Below are positions 1 to 6,698 of a DNA stretch of 13,470 bases, one piece after another. The DNA is from Candidatus Rifleibacteriota bacterium (lineage in GTDB: Bacteria > Riflebacteria > Ozemobacteria > Ozemobacterales > Ozemobacteraceae). The DNA lies in NCBI GenBank assembly GCA_017526725.1, contig JAFXRA010000252.1, positions 1 through 13,470 of the forward strand, read 5' to 3'. Numbering within the stretch: the stretch's first letter is position 1; the number at the start of each line of letters is the position of its first letter. Under the pieces are notes generated by a model. The model did no database searches and had not been told where the DNA came from. It saw nothing but the letters and a program-made list of their open reading frames with translations. The position numbers were made by a program, and so were the translations under genes.

Positions 1-41
1 CAATCAGTGATTGGGGGAGGTTCAAGATGGATGGAATCTAA
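1..41 (+). CDS. possible 3' end of an upstream gene (partial, uncertain)
   Basis: Reading frame 3 is open from the window edge to a TAA at 39-41, ending ...FKMDGI, and is followed at once by a perfect hairpin (43-68) that could terminate it. Frame 1 is also open, to a TAA at 70-72, but that stop lies just beyond the hairpin. Too little is present to identify any protein; the upstream sequence is needed to choose. Confidence 0.2.
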   Translation, partial: ISDWGRFKMDGI

Positions 42-42
42 T

Positions 43-68
43 CCGTGGGTATCTAACGATACCCACGG
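43..68. terminator. perfect 11-bp hairpin, possible terminator
   Basis: CCGTGGGTATC (43-53), loop TAAC (54-57), GATACCCACGG (58-68). The stem is perfect and GC-rich but no run of T follows, so it may be a terminator lacking a U-tract or simply the first member of the hairpin cluster that follows. Confidence 0.45.
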
Positions 69-245
69 TTAATAATGTTGTGTCCTGCCGGACACTTTCT
101 ATAATAGCGACTGCGACTCGCTGACCTCCTGTCGCTCGCTTGCATAGGCACATCCTGTGCCTTATGGAAGTCGCAACATTAATAACCGAGGGCAACGTAG
201 TTGCCGTCGGATAAGAACACAGATAAAAATGCGCCTGGAAGGCGC
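67..245. repeat. cluster of nested short inverted repeats
   Basis: Short inverted repeats follow one another here: GTGTCC/GGACAC (80-85/90-95, loop TGCC), AGCGAC/GTCGCT (106-111/131-136), GGCACA/TGTGCC (147-152/156-161, loop TCC), GGCAAC/GTTGCC (191-196/200-205, loop GTA, with CCGA/TCGG outside) and GCGCC/GGCGC (231-235/241-245). Several are enclosed by an outer near-perfect pair, 67-80 and 174-187 (14 bases, 2 mismatches). The stretch is clearly richer in G+C than its flanks and has no convincing reading frame. It resembles repetitive extragenic palindromes or a composite palindromic element; a structured RNA is the alternative. Between 246 and 395 there is only AT-rich sequence. Confidence 0.6.
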
Positions 246-395
246 TACAATAATAAAAATAGATATTGGCAAATACCCATTAATAAAAAAAAATAGTTTA
301 CGTTTGCCATGAATTCTCACCCTAATTCTTTTCATAATAAAAAAAATATTATAAAATTAAAAACTAATATTTAAGCCGAATTTGAGGAGAAATAA

Positions 396-635
396 ATGAC
401 AGAGGGAAATAAGAGAGACTTCGATGAAAAAGTTAGTTCCGTTTTTATTAAAGATAAGGATATAGCAGAAGCTTTAAAGGAAGAGGGCCGCGAGCTCACC
501 GACGAAGAACTGGAATTCATTTCTGGTGGCGCTGGGTGGCAAAACAAGATATGCCCCAGATGTAGACACAATGGCACCATATACAATCCACGTACTAGAG
601 AATTTATGTGCGACAAGTGCGGGTTCTCTTGGTAA
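396..635 (+). CDS. small double-glycine-leader peptide with Cys4 zinc-ribbon core
   Basis: A 79-residue product. ATG 396 has a good ribosome site, GAGGAG at 384-389, six bases upstream. Residues 1-45 are charged and helical-looking and end in LTDEELEFISGG, which matches the double-glycine leaders cleaved by C39 peptidase/ABC exporters of bacteriocins and other ribosomal peptides. The 34 residues after Gly45 contain C53-x2-C56 and C72-x2-C75, the spacing of a zinc ribbon, with aromatic residues near the end (GFSW). An exported zinc-binding or modified peptide is inferred. No exporter, peptidase or modification enzyme lies in the window. The alternative is an ordinary small intracellular zinc-ribbon protein in which ISGG is a coincidence. 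I do not recognise a named family. Confidence 0.7.
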   Translation: MTEGNKRDFDEKVSSVFIKDKDIAEALKEEGRELTDEELEFISGGAGWQNKICPRCRHNGTIYNPRTREFMCDKCGFSW

Positions 636-664
636 TCTCTATTTTCTAAAATAAGGTTTCGCGT

Positions 665-960
665 CTAACTGGCCGTCGTGGTCACAGAAGACGTACCACC
701 AAAACCTTTAGCAATAAACATTCCATATTCCTTAGGAAGGTCTACTACGCCATTATTTGAATGTGCCTCAAGTATTTCTCGAATCTTCTTTATAGGAAAA
801 TCCTTTATTGCCTTGAATGAAGTGAGACTTTGCAGATACTTAATAAGTTCCTCAATATCTGTTATATGAAGTGAGTCTTCATAAAATCTTGCTTCCACAT
901 CTGAAAAAGCAGTTTTTAATATCTGCTCACCATTTTGCATTGTGAAATTATGGTTGGGTT
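665..960 (-). pseudogene. C-terminal remnant of a class I SAM-dependent methyltransferase
   Basis: The minus frame from 940 encodes 91 residues that look like the last part of a class I (UbiE-like) methyltransferase: the DVEARFYEDSLHITDIEELI stretch followed by LPKEYGMFIAKG is typical of the C-terminal helix and final strand of this group. The frame continues upstream of the Met at 940 through NHNFT before meeting a stop at about 968-970, so homology probably extends past the apparent start. The SAM-binding half (the GxGxG region) is absent; its place is taken by the end of the toxin gene at 1010. The last 11 residues after FIAKG are Ser/Thr-rich and not typical of the family, so both ends seem disturbed. 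It is best read as a gene fragment; translation from Met 940 is possible but would give no catalytic domain. Confidence 0.6.
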
Positions 961-1009
961 TAAAGCTTCAACCGCTTCTGAATCATTAGAACTTCCAATC
1001 TGCATGTTT

Positions 1010-1351
1010 TCACCTATCTATTTCTTCTCTAAGTAATAATTGTTCTTCTTGATTGCGTCTAACATATATTACAGCTATAATTTTCACTGAATTATCAGAC
1101 TCTGAAATTAGATAGTAAATAAAATAGCTTTTTACTTGAAACCTTCTGATTCCTTTCCTTTTCCAAGGTTCTTCATCAATAATCTTATAACGATGTGGCA
1201 TTGTTGATAAAGAATTAACTGCTTCTTCGAAAGAGTCTTGTAAACTTAAAGCGGTATAAGGAGAAGCTAATTCAATGGCAATATATAGAATAATATTCCT
1301 AATATCCTGTTGGGCTTCAGGTAGAATAATAAGTTTATATTTTTTAGACAT
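1010..1351 (-). CDS. RelE/ParE-family toxin of a type II toxin-antitoxin system
   Basis: A 113-residue basic protein with the RelE/ParE layout: an early strand (YKLIILPEAQQDIRNI), two helices, then strands with the conserved GIRRFQVKSYFIYYLI segment and a final IIAVIYVRR strand. Family members either cleave ribosome-bound mRNA (RelE) or poison gyrase (ParE). The sequence looks closer to ParE-type plasmid-stabilisation proteins, but the target cannot be settled by eye. Its start overlaps the 3' end of the antitoxin gene by 8 bases, the usual coupled order of antitoxin first, toxin second. The gene ends next to a truncated methyltransferase, which fits arrival of the module as a mobile pair. 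Confidence 0.85.
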   Translation of the reverse strand: MSKKYKLIILPEAQQDIRNIILYIAIELASPYTALSLQDSFEEAVNSLSTMPHRYKIIDEEPWKRKGIRRFQVKSYFIYYLISESDNSVKIIAVIYVRRNQEEQLLLREEIDR

Positions 1352-1661
1352 GAGATTTTAGTACTTCTCGTCTTAGATTTTCAAAAAAATCCTTAGCAGG
1401 AATACCTTCTCCTGATTCTGCTTGTGCTATACCTCTAGCCATTTTTGCATCAAATTCCTCTTTTGTAATTTCTGATAGAGGTTTAGGTTCTGTAACTGGA
1501 ATAGAAGGTCTGAAAGGTAGTCCGTTCCATAAAATAACTTGTCGATAAAACATATTAATTCCATTTGAAACACTAATACCTAGAGTTGAAAGAATTTTCT
1601 CGGCTTTTTCTTTTATTTCAGGTTCTACTCTTGCTGCTACATTTGAACTTTTCAATGCCAT
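1344..1661 (-). CDS. RelB/DinJ-family antitoxin
   Basis: A 105-residue protein. The N-terminal half (residues 3-50: VAARVEPEIKEKAEKILSTL then GISVSNGINMFYRQVI) is the ribbon-helix-helix DNA-binding domain of the RelB/DinJ group. The C-terminal half is acidic and probably wraps the toxin encoded immediately downstream. The start at 1661 (minus) is supported by AAGGAG at 1670-1675, eight bases upstream, and by a promoter at 1685-1712. The protein is expected to neutralise its partner and, with it, to repress their common promoter, where an inverted repeat overlaps the -10 box. Confidence 0.88.
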   Translation of the reverse strand: MALKSSNVAARVEPEIKEKAEKILSTLGISVSNGINMFYRQVILWNGLPFRPSIPVTEPKPLSEITKEEFDAKMARGIAQAESGEGIPAKDFFENLRREVLKSHV

Positions 1662-1675
1662 GAATTTATCTCCTT

Positions 1676-1712
1676 ATCTTACATATTATAAGATTATCAT
1701 TTTGTATGTCAT
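1676..1712 (-). promoter_or_regulatory. promoter and likely operator of the RelBE-type module
   Basis: On the minus strand a -35 ATGACA (1707-1712) and a -10 TATAAT (1685-1690) are 16 bases apart. An inverted repeat, ATCTTA at 1676-1681 and TAAGAT at 1689-1694, overlaps the -10 box. That is where a ribbon-helix-helix antitoxin would be expected to bind. The repeat is short, so the operator is an inference. Confidence 0.5.
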
Positions 1713-1743
1713 AATGCAATACATTATTTTAAGTTTTCATCAA

Positions 1744-1771
1744 CTCCCTCCTCCCTCTTCTTTCATCTCTC
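1744..1771. repeat. heptanucleotide-period array, four units
   Basis: CTCCCTC, CTCCCTC, TTCTTTC and ATCTCTC lie end to end. The strand is wholly pyrimidine apart from one A. The units are degenerate but keep a strict 7-base step. Confidence 0.6.
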
Positions 1772-1885
1772 TAAAAAAAATATTTTACTTGTACAAAATT
1801 TGGTCTATAATGTTGTTAAATTGCATATAGTGTTGACAATATTAAAAGTTATTGCTGACATAAGATTTGTAAGTTGATTGGATTT

Positions 1886-1927
1886 TTAGAGATTAGAGAA
1901 AAGAGGTAAGAGATAAGGGAAAAAGGA
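1886..1927. repeat. heptanucleotide-period array, six units
   Basis: TTAGAGA, TTAGAGA, AAAGAGG, TAAGAGA, TAAGGGA and AAAAGGA lie end to end in a purine-rich stretch. The first two units are identical and the later ones are degenerate. An additional AGATAAG follows at 1929-1935 slightly out of phase. Confidence 0.6.
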
Positions 1928-2053
1928 AAGATAAGGGAATTGTTAGGTTTGTAAATTAATGCATGTTTATGCAATCTAGAATTAGTCGTAAAGTTTTTAT
2001 TTGCAGTAGGAATTTTATATAATTCAAGAGTTATCATAAGCTAAAACAATCCC

Positions 2054-2081
2054 CTAAGCTCTCATCTCTAAGCTCTCATCT
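2054..2081. repeat. perfect 14-bp tandem duplication (2 x 2 heptads)
   Basis: CTAAGCTCTCATCT is repeated exactly twice (2054-2067 and 2068-2081). Each copy is two related 7-mers, CTAAGCT and CTCATCT, so this is another array with a 7-base step. Confidence 0.8.
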
Positions 2082-2094
2082 CTAGAAAAATTAT

Positions 2095-2124
2095 ATTGCC
2101 ACGGCTTCGACGAAGCCTCGCAAT
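2095..2124. repeat. 30-bp imperfect palindrome ending in GCAATGAC
   Basis: Outer arms ATTGC (2095-2099) and GCAAT (2120-2124) enclose GGCTTCG-A-CGAAGCC (2103-2117). This matches a type of dispersed palindromic repeat that I recall in many unrelated genomes, with GTCATTGCGAGG and GAAGC(A)AT ends. In RNA it would form a stable hairpin in the operon leader, about 30 bases ahead of the glmE ribosome site. Confidence 0.6.
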
Positions 2125-2169
2125 GACGTATAAAAACAGTTAGCTTAGAGTTTACAAGGAGTGAATGAA

Positions 2170-3615
2170 GTGGGTTCGTACAGAATTAGCGACGAGAAAT
2201 TTGACGAGATAAGGGCAGAGGTCCTTCAAACCTGGCCAACAGGTAAAGACATTGATTTTGAAGAAGCTGTAGCTTATCAAAAAGCTATTCCAGAATCAAA
2301 GAACTTCGCAGTAGCTATGCGAAAAGCTTCAGAAAAGGGTATCACCCTTTGTCAGCCAAGAGCTGGTGTTGCTTTGATTCAAGACCACATTAAACTTTTA
2401 CAGTATTTGGAAAACGAAGGTCAGGCTGATTTATTACCGACAACAATTGACGCTTATACTAGACTTAACCGCTATCAGGAAGCAGCAAACGGTATTCAGC
2501 GCTCATTAGAAGCCAGAACTTCTCTTTTAAACGGTTTCCCTGCTGTTAATCACGGGCTTCAAGGCTGCCGTCAGGTAACAGAAGCTGTTAAATCACCGAT
2601 TCAGGTAAGACACGGAACTCCAGATGCCAGATTATTAGCTGAAATTACACTAGCTGGTGGTTTTACAAGTTTTGAAGGCGGCGGAATTTCTTATAATATT
2701 CCTTATGCAAAGAAAGTTCCTTTGGCTAAGTCTATTGAAGACTGGAAATATGTTGACAGACTAGTGGGCCGATACGAAGAACGCGGAATCCACATTAATC
2801 GTGAACCCTTCGGACCCCTTACAGGAACCCTTGTTCCCCCATGTGTAAGCCATGTATGTGCATTGGTTGAAGGTATTTTAGCACTTCGCCAAGGCGTTAA
2901 ATCTATAACTTTGGGTTATGGTCAGGGCGGTAACCTCATCCAAGACGTAGCAGCTTTGATTTCATTGAGAAACCTTGCTCACGAATATTTCCAAAAAGAA
3001 GGTTTAACAGATTACGAACTTACAACCGTTTTCCATCAGTGGATGGGCGGTTTCCCATCTGATGAAGCTAAGGCTTTTGCTGTAATCAGCTGGGGTTCAG
3101 CAGTAGCAGTTTTGGCTGGAGCTGACAAAGTTATTGTTAAATCACCTCACGAAGCTATGGGTATTCCGACAAAAGAAGCTAACGGAATGGGCATAAGATG
3201 CACTAAACAGGCTGTTAATATGCTCAAGGAACAGCATTTGCCAATTAGTGACGAACATAAGATTGAAATTGAACAGATTGAAAAAGAAGTTCATTCAATT
3301 ATGGATAAACTTTATGAATTGGGTGATGGCGACATTGAAAAAGGCACTATTGCAGGTTTTGCAGCAGGTGCAATAGATGTTCCATTTGCTCCATCCATTT
3401 ATAATCAGGGCAAGATTCTGCCAATGCGTGATAATCACGGATTTATAAGAATTTTTAACAAAGGTAACATGGCTTTGAGCGATGAAATCATGAATTATCA
3501 CCGTGAAAAGCTTGAAGAACGTGGAAAAGCAGAAGGTCGTAAAGTCTGCTTCCAAATGGTAACTGACGATATTTATGCAATTAGTAAAGGTGCATTAGTA
3601 GGGAGACCAAGATGA
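2170..3615 (+). CDS. glmE: glutamate mutase epsilon subunit (methylaspartate mutase E)
   Basis: This is the catalytic TIM-barrel subunit of coenzyme-B12-dependent glutamate mutase, interconverting L-glutamate and (2S,3S)-3-methylaspartate. The 481 residues match the roughly 483-residue Clostridium cochlearium enzyme. The substrate-holding arginine claw is intact: R64 (QPRAG), R98 (AYTRLNRY) and R147 (IQVRHGTPDAR) correspond to its R66, R100 and R149. E169 (FEGGG), Y175 and Y179 correspond to E171, Y177 and Y181. I chose GTG 2170 because AAGGAG at 2156-2161 sits 8 bases ahead of it; the in-frame GTG at 2161 is part of that ribosome site. The stop overlaps the next start (ATGA). The B12-binding sigma subunit (GlmS, DxHxxG motif), needed to form the active complex, is not in the window, nor is MutL. 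Confidence 0.96.
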   Translation: MGSYRISDEKFDEIRAEVLQTWPTGKDIDFEEAVAYQKAIPESKNFAVAMRKASEKGITLCQPRAGVALIQDHIKLLQYLENEGQADLLPTTIDAYTRLNRYQEAANGIQRSLEARTSLLNGFPAVNHGLQGCRQVTEAVKSPIQVRHGTPDARLLAEITLAGGFTSFEGGGISYNIPYAKKVPLAKSIEDWKYVDRLVGRYEERGIHINREPFGPLTGTLVPPCVSHVCALVEGILALRQGVKSITLGYGQGGNLIQDVAALISLRNLAHEYFQKEGLTDYELTTVFHQWMGGFPSDEAKAFAVISWGSAVAVLAGADKVIVKSPHEAMGIPTKEANGMGIRCTKQAVNMLKEQHLPISDEHKIEIEQIEKEVHSIMDKLYELGDGDIEKGTIAGFAAGAIDVPFAPSIYNQGKILPMRDNHGFIRIFNKGNMALSDEIMNYHREKLEERGKAEGRKVCFQMVTDDIYAISKGALVGRPR

Positions 3616-4862
3616 AAATTAAACAAGTAACTTTCGCAAAAGGCAATTCCGCTTTTTATTTTGATGACCAGCGTGCTATTAAAGCTGGTGCTAAGCATGA
3701 CGGTTTTGTTTATGTTGGTGAACCAATAACTCAGAAGTTCACTCGTATCAGACAGGCTGGCCAGAGCATCGCTATTATTCTGATGCTCGAAGACGGTCAG
3801 ATTGCAACTGGTGACTGTGCAGCAGTTCAGTATTCTGGTGCTGGCGGAAGAGACCCATTGTTCCTAGCTTCTGAATTTATTCCATTCTTAGAAAAGCACA
3901 TTAAACCAATGCTTGAAGGTATGGAAATCGGCACATTCAGAGATATGGCTAAGAAGTTCTGTGAATTGAAGATTGAAGGCAAGCCTCTCCATTCAGCTAT
4001 TAAATATGGTTTGACTCAAGCTTTGTTAGACGCTGTAGCCAAATCTAAAGTATTGATGCCAGCCGAAGTAATTTGTCAGGAATACAATCTTCCTATAATT
4101 GCTAAGCGTGTTCCGATATTTGGTCAGAGCGGTGATGACAGATATGCCAACGTTGATAAGATGATTCTTAAAGGCGTTGAAGTTCTTCCACACGGCTTGA
4201 TTAACAATGTTGAAGAAAAACTTGGTCTTCAGGGCGAAAAATTAAGAGAATATATTCGCTGGCTTGTAAAGCGTGTTAGAACTCTCCGCACTGATGAAAG
4301 CTACAAACCAGACCTTCACATCGACGTTTACGGCACTATTGGTCAGCTTTATCAGAACGATATGAATAAAGTTGCTGATTATGTTGCTTCTTTGGAAAAA
4401 GATGCTGAAGATTTACAGCTTTACATCGAAGGTCCTGTAGACGTTGAAGCAAAATTGCCGCAGATTGAAGCTTTGAAGAAGATCACCGACAGACTCACAG
4501 CTCTTGGTTCAAGAGTTAAGATTGTTGCCGATGAATGGTGCAATACTTACGAAGACATTAAGGAATTTACTGACGCTAAGTCATGCCATATGGTTCAGAT
4601 TAAGACTCCTGACCTTGGTGGTATTCAGAATATCGTTGAAAGCGTTATCTACTGCAAAGCTCATGGTATGGAAGCTTATCAGGGCGGAACTTGCAACGAA
4701 ACCGACAATACTGCAAAAATGTGTGTACACTTGGCCGTAGCAGCTCAGGCTGAACGCACTTTGGCAAAACCTGGTATGGGCTTTGACGAAGGCTTTACTA
4801 TTGTAAATAACGAAATGGAACGCATTATAGCTGTCCTTCGTATGAAATATGGAGTTAAATAA
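3612..4862 (+). CDS. mal: methylaspartate ammonia-lyase
   Basis: It eliminates ammonia from (2S,3S)-3-methylaspartate to give mesaconate, the second step of the methylaspartate route of glutamate fermentation. It is an enolase-superfamily protein of 416 residues. The active-site residues fall at the same numbers as in the Clostridium tetanomorphum enzyme: Q172 (FGQSGDD), H194 (LPHG), Mg ligands D238 (HIDVYG), E273 (YIEGP) and D307 (VADEW), Q329, the catalytic base K331 (QIKTPDLGG) and C361 (GGTC). The ATG overlaps the glmE stop by 4 bases and the TAA overlaps the next ATG by 1 base, so translation is likely coupled and the products made in step. The start is internal to the coupling and needs no separate ribosome site. 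Confidence 0.97.
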   Translation: MKIKQVTFAKGNSAFYFDDQRAIKAGAKHDGFVYVGEPITQKFTRIRQAGQSIAIILMLEDGQIATGDCAAVQYSGAGGRDPLFLASEFIPFLEKHIKPMLEGMEIGTFRDMAKKFCELKIEGKPLHSAIKYGLTQALLDAVAKSKVLMPAEVICQEYNLPIIAKRVPIFGQSGDDRYANVDKMILKGVEVLPHGLINNVEEKLGLQGEKLREYIRWLVKRVRTLRTDESYKPDLHIDVYGTIGQLYQNDMNKVADYVASLEKDAEDLQLYIEGPVDVEAKLPQIEALKKITDRLTALGSRVKIVADEWCNTYEDIKEFTDAKSCHMVQIKTPDLGGIQNIVESVIYCKAHGMEAYQGGTCNETDNTAKMCVHLAVAAQAERTLAKPGMGFDEGFTIVNNEMERIIAVLRMKYGVK

Positions 4863-6238
4863 TGTCACTCAAACCTTTTAAAGTATTATCTCCAACCGCA
4901 ATCTTAGGTTACGGTTTCCCAGAAGCTTCTTTTCTTAAAGGTATGGAAAAGAAGCCAGATTTAATTGCCGTTGACGCAGGGTCAACAGATCCAGGTCCTT
5001 ATTATCTTGGTGCTGGTAAAGCTTTTACAAACCGTGAAGCCGTTAAGCGTGATTTGACTTATATGCTTGTTCACGGTGTAAAGAACCATATTCCTGTTGT
5101 AGTTGGAACAGCTGGCGGTTCTGGTGCTGATGTTCACCTTGAATGGTGCCGCAAGATAATTGAAGAAATCGCTGCTGAAAACAAGCTTTCTTTTAAGATG
5201 GGCATTATTCCATCTGATGTAAGCAAAGATGATGTTAAAAAGGCTTTAAAGGAAGGTCGTATCGAACCTTTGGCCTATGTTCCACAGCTTACTGAAGAAG
5301 CTATTGATGAAACCACTTATTTGGTTGCTCAGATTGGCGTTGAACCAATTATCGAAGCTCTCAAAGACAAATGTGATGTAGTTCTTGCTGGCCGCTGCTA
5401 TGACCCGGCTAATTTCGCCGCTTTGCCAATAATGCTTGGTTATGACAAGGGCTTGGCTCTTCACATGGGTAAAATTTTGGAATGTGCAGCAATCGCTGCT
5501 ACTCCTGGTTCTGGCTCTGACTGTGCAATGGGCACTCTCACTGAAGACAGCTTTATTCTTGAAGCTCTTTCCCCAGACAGAAAATTCACTTGTGAATCTG
5601 CTGCTGCTCACACTCTTTATGAAAAGACCGACCCATACCATCTGCCAGGTCCTGGTGGAGAACTCAACCTTGAAGGTTGTTCTTTCAAGGATTTGGGCGA
5701 AGGCCGTGTTGAAGTTAAGGGTAGTAAGGAAATACCTACTCCAAAATATTGGGTTAAACTTGAAGGCGCTCGCTGCATAGGTTATAGAACCGTTAGCATA
5801 GCAGGGACTCGTGACCCAATCATGATTAAGGGTATCGACAAAATAATCGAAGAAGTAAAAGAACGCGTTAACACCATTACAAAAGACCCGCACAGAAGCG
5901 ATAATCTTTATTTCCATGTTTATGGAAAGAATGGCGTAATGGGCCCGTTAGAAACCGTTAAAGAAGTTACTTCCCACGAACTCTGCATCGTTATTGAAGC
6001 ACTTTGCAAGACTCAGGCTGAAGCTGACTCACTTTGCAGCATAGCTCGTTCTACAATGCTTCACTACGGTTACGCAGGTCGTATCTCTACTGCTGGTAAT
6101 CTTGCTTTCCCGTTCTCACCATCTGATATTACCGTTGGTAAGGTATTCGAATTCTCTGTTTACCACCTGATGAATATTGATGGTATGAAGCTCTTCCCGC
6201 ATCATAATGAATTCTACAAGGACGGTGCAAAACAATGA
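4862..6238 (+). CDS. AtuA-like protein (DUF1446 family)
   Basis: A 458-residue cytoplasmic protein of the group named after AtuA of acyclic-terpene utilisation. Glycine-rich motifs typical of the group are visible: VDAGSTDPGPYYLG (37-50), VGTAGGSGADVHLEW (81-95), VLAGRCYDPANFAALP (174-189) and ATPGSGSDCAMGTL (213-226). They look like nucleotide- or CoA-binding and catalytic loops, but the reaction of the family is not established. It overlaps mal by 1 base and the DUF4387 gene by 4 bases, so it is co-translated with the glutamate-degradation enzymes. A step downstream of mesaconate or ancillary to the pathway is an inference from context. Name transfer to terpene metabolism would be misleading here. 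Confidence 0.88.
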   Translation: MSLKPFKVLSPTAILGYGFPEASFLKGMEKKPDLIAVDAGSTDPGPYYLGAGKAFTNREAVKRDLTYMLVHGVKNHIPVVVGTAGGSGADVHLEWCRKIIEEIAAENKLSFKMGIIPSDVSKDDVKKALKEGRIEPLAYVPQLTEEAIDETTYLVAQIGVEPIIEALKDKCDVVLAGRCYDPANFAALPIMLGYDKGLALHMGKILECAAIAATPGSGSDCAMGTLTEDSFILEALSPDRKFTCESAAAHTLYEKTDPYHLPGPGGELNLEGCSFKDLGEGRVEVKGSKEIPTPKYWVKLEGARCIGYRTVSIAGTRDPIMIKGIDKIIEEVKERVNTITKDPHRSDNLYFHVYGKNGVMGPLETVKEVTSHELCIVIEALCKTQAEADSLCSIARSTMLHYGYAGRISTAGNLAFPFSPSDITVGKVFEFSVYHLMNIDGMKLFPHHNEFYKDGAKQ

Positions 6239-6543
6239 GAAATATATTAGAAGCAGCTAAGGTTATTCGTTCAAAGAATTCTGGTCCTTTTGAACTGACT
6301 TTTGACATCATGTTCAAAAACAAAGAATACTTTGAAGAATTCAAAAATAAAGAAGTAATCAATAAAGCTCAGTTCGCTAAGCTTTATAACATTCCTGAAG
6401 AAGATGTAATGAAGATTGTATGGTTCTCACCAGCTAACGCTGTAAAAGTAACCATCAAGCGCCCATGGGCTTCAGGTGCTCCAGGTGAAACCGACATCTA
6501 CGGCGCCCAACAGCACGCCCCCATCTTCTCTATTCAATTCTAA
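6235..6543 (+). CDS. DUF4387 protein, likely small partner of the AtuA-like protein
   Basis: A 102-residue soluble protein of the DUF4387 family, starting inside the stop of the AtuA-like gene (ATGA overlap). The family is commonly encoded beside or fused to AtuA-like proteins, so a two-subunit complex is the natural inference; no reaction is known. The C-terminal segment GETDIYGAQQHAPIFSIQF is strongly conserved in sequence: the last 18 residues recur unchanged in a second, synonymously diverged copy at 9114-9170. It is the last gene of the operon; a heptad array and a strong terminator follow. Confidence 0.88.
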   Translation: MRNILEAAKVIRSKNSGPFELTFDIMFKNKEYFEEFKNKEVINKAQFAKLYNIPEEDVMKIVWFSPANAVKVTIKRPWASGAPGETDIYGAQQHAPIFSIQF

Positions 6544-6578
6544 CTTAAGCTATAAGCCATAAGCGATAAGCTGTAAGT
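6544..6578. repeat. heptanucleotide-period array, five units (NNTAAGC)
   Basis: CTTAAGC, TATAAGC, CATAAGC, GATAAGC and TGTAAGT lie end to end between the operon stop codon and its terminator. The TAAG core is kept in every unit and the first two bases vary. Confidence 0.75.
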
Positions 6579-6585
6579 CAGAATC

Positions 6586-6618
6586 AAAACCGCTTGGCAA
6601 GATATGCCAAGCGGTTTT
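6586..6618. terminator. terminator of the glutamate operon
   Basis: A perfect 14-bp stem: AAAACCGCTTGGCA (6586-6599), loop AGATA, TGCCAAGCGGTTTT (6605-6618). The A-tract on one side and T-tract on the other make it usable in both directions, which suits its position between the plus-strand operon and the convergent minus-strand gene ending at 6699. Confidence 0.92.
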
Positions 6619-6698
6619 GTATAAGAAAACCACGCGATAGTCGCGAGGTTATTTATTGTTTGTTATATGTCCAAAGTTTAAAGACTAAAGTCCCTTAT

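Larger units (their letters stand above)
1713..2153. other. 440-base gap upstream of the glutamate operon
   Basis: No convincing gene is present. The gap holds three heptanucleotide-period arrays (1744-1771, 1886-1927, 2054-2081), a TATAAT at 1806-1811 with a weak -35 TTTACT at 1784-1789 (16-base spacing) that could start a long leader, an isolated TTGACA at 1833-1838 without a good -10, and the palindrome at 2095-2124. I looked for a cobalamin riboswitch, which would suit a B12-enzyme operon, and saw no B12-box-like core. Confidence 0.5.

Noticed and set aside
14..41. GGGGAGG followed six bases later by ATG GAT GGA ATC TAA, a possible four-codon leader peptide ahead of a hairpin
   Set aside because: The same bases lie in a frame open from the window edge, so this is more likely the end of an upstream gene; a four-codon ORF cannot be supported on its own.
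666..680. ACTGGCCGTCGT matches 12 bases of the common lacZ/M13 forward primer site, raising the idea of vector sequence
   Set aside because: The match stops after 12 bases and continues differently from lacZ, and the bases read through in frame as the end of the methyltransferase remnant. It is probably chance.
1713..2169. Cobalamin riboswitch ahead of a B12-dependent enzyme operon
   Set aside because: No B12-box-like core or multi-stem GC-rich fold is visible; only low-complexity repeats and one palindrome are present.
5246..5917. A 223-codon open frame on the minus strand inside the AtuA-like gene
   Set aside because: It lies antisense to a conserved gene, has no family resemblance, and follows from the codon use of the real gene.
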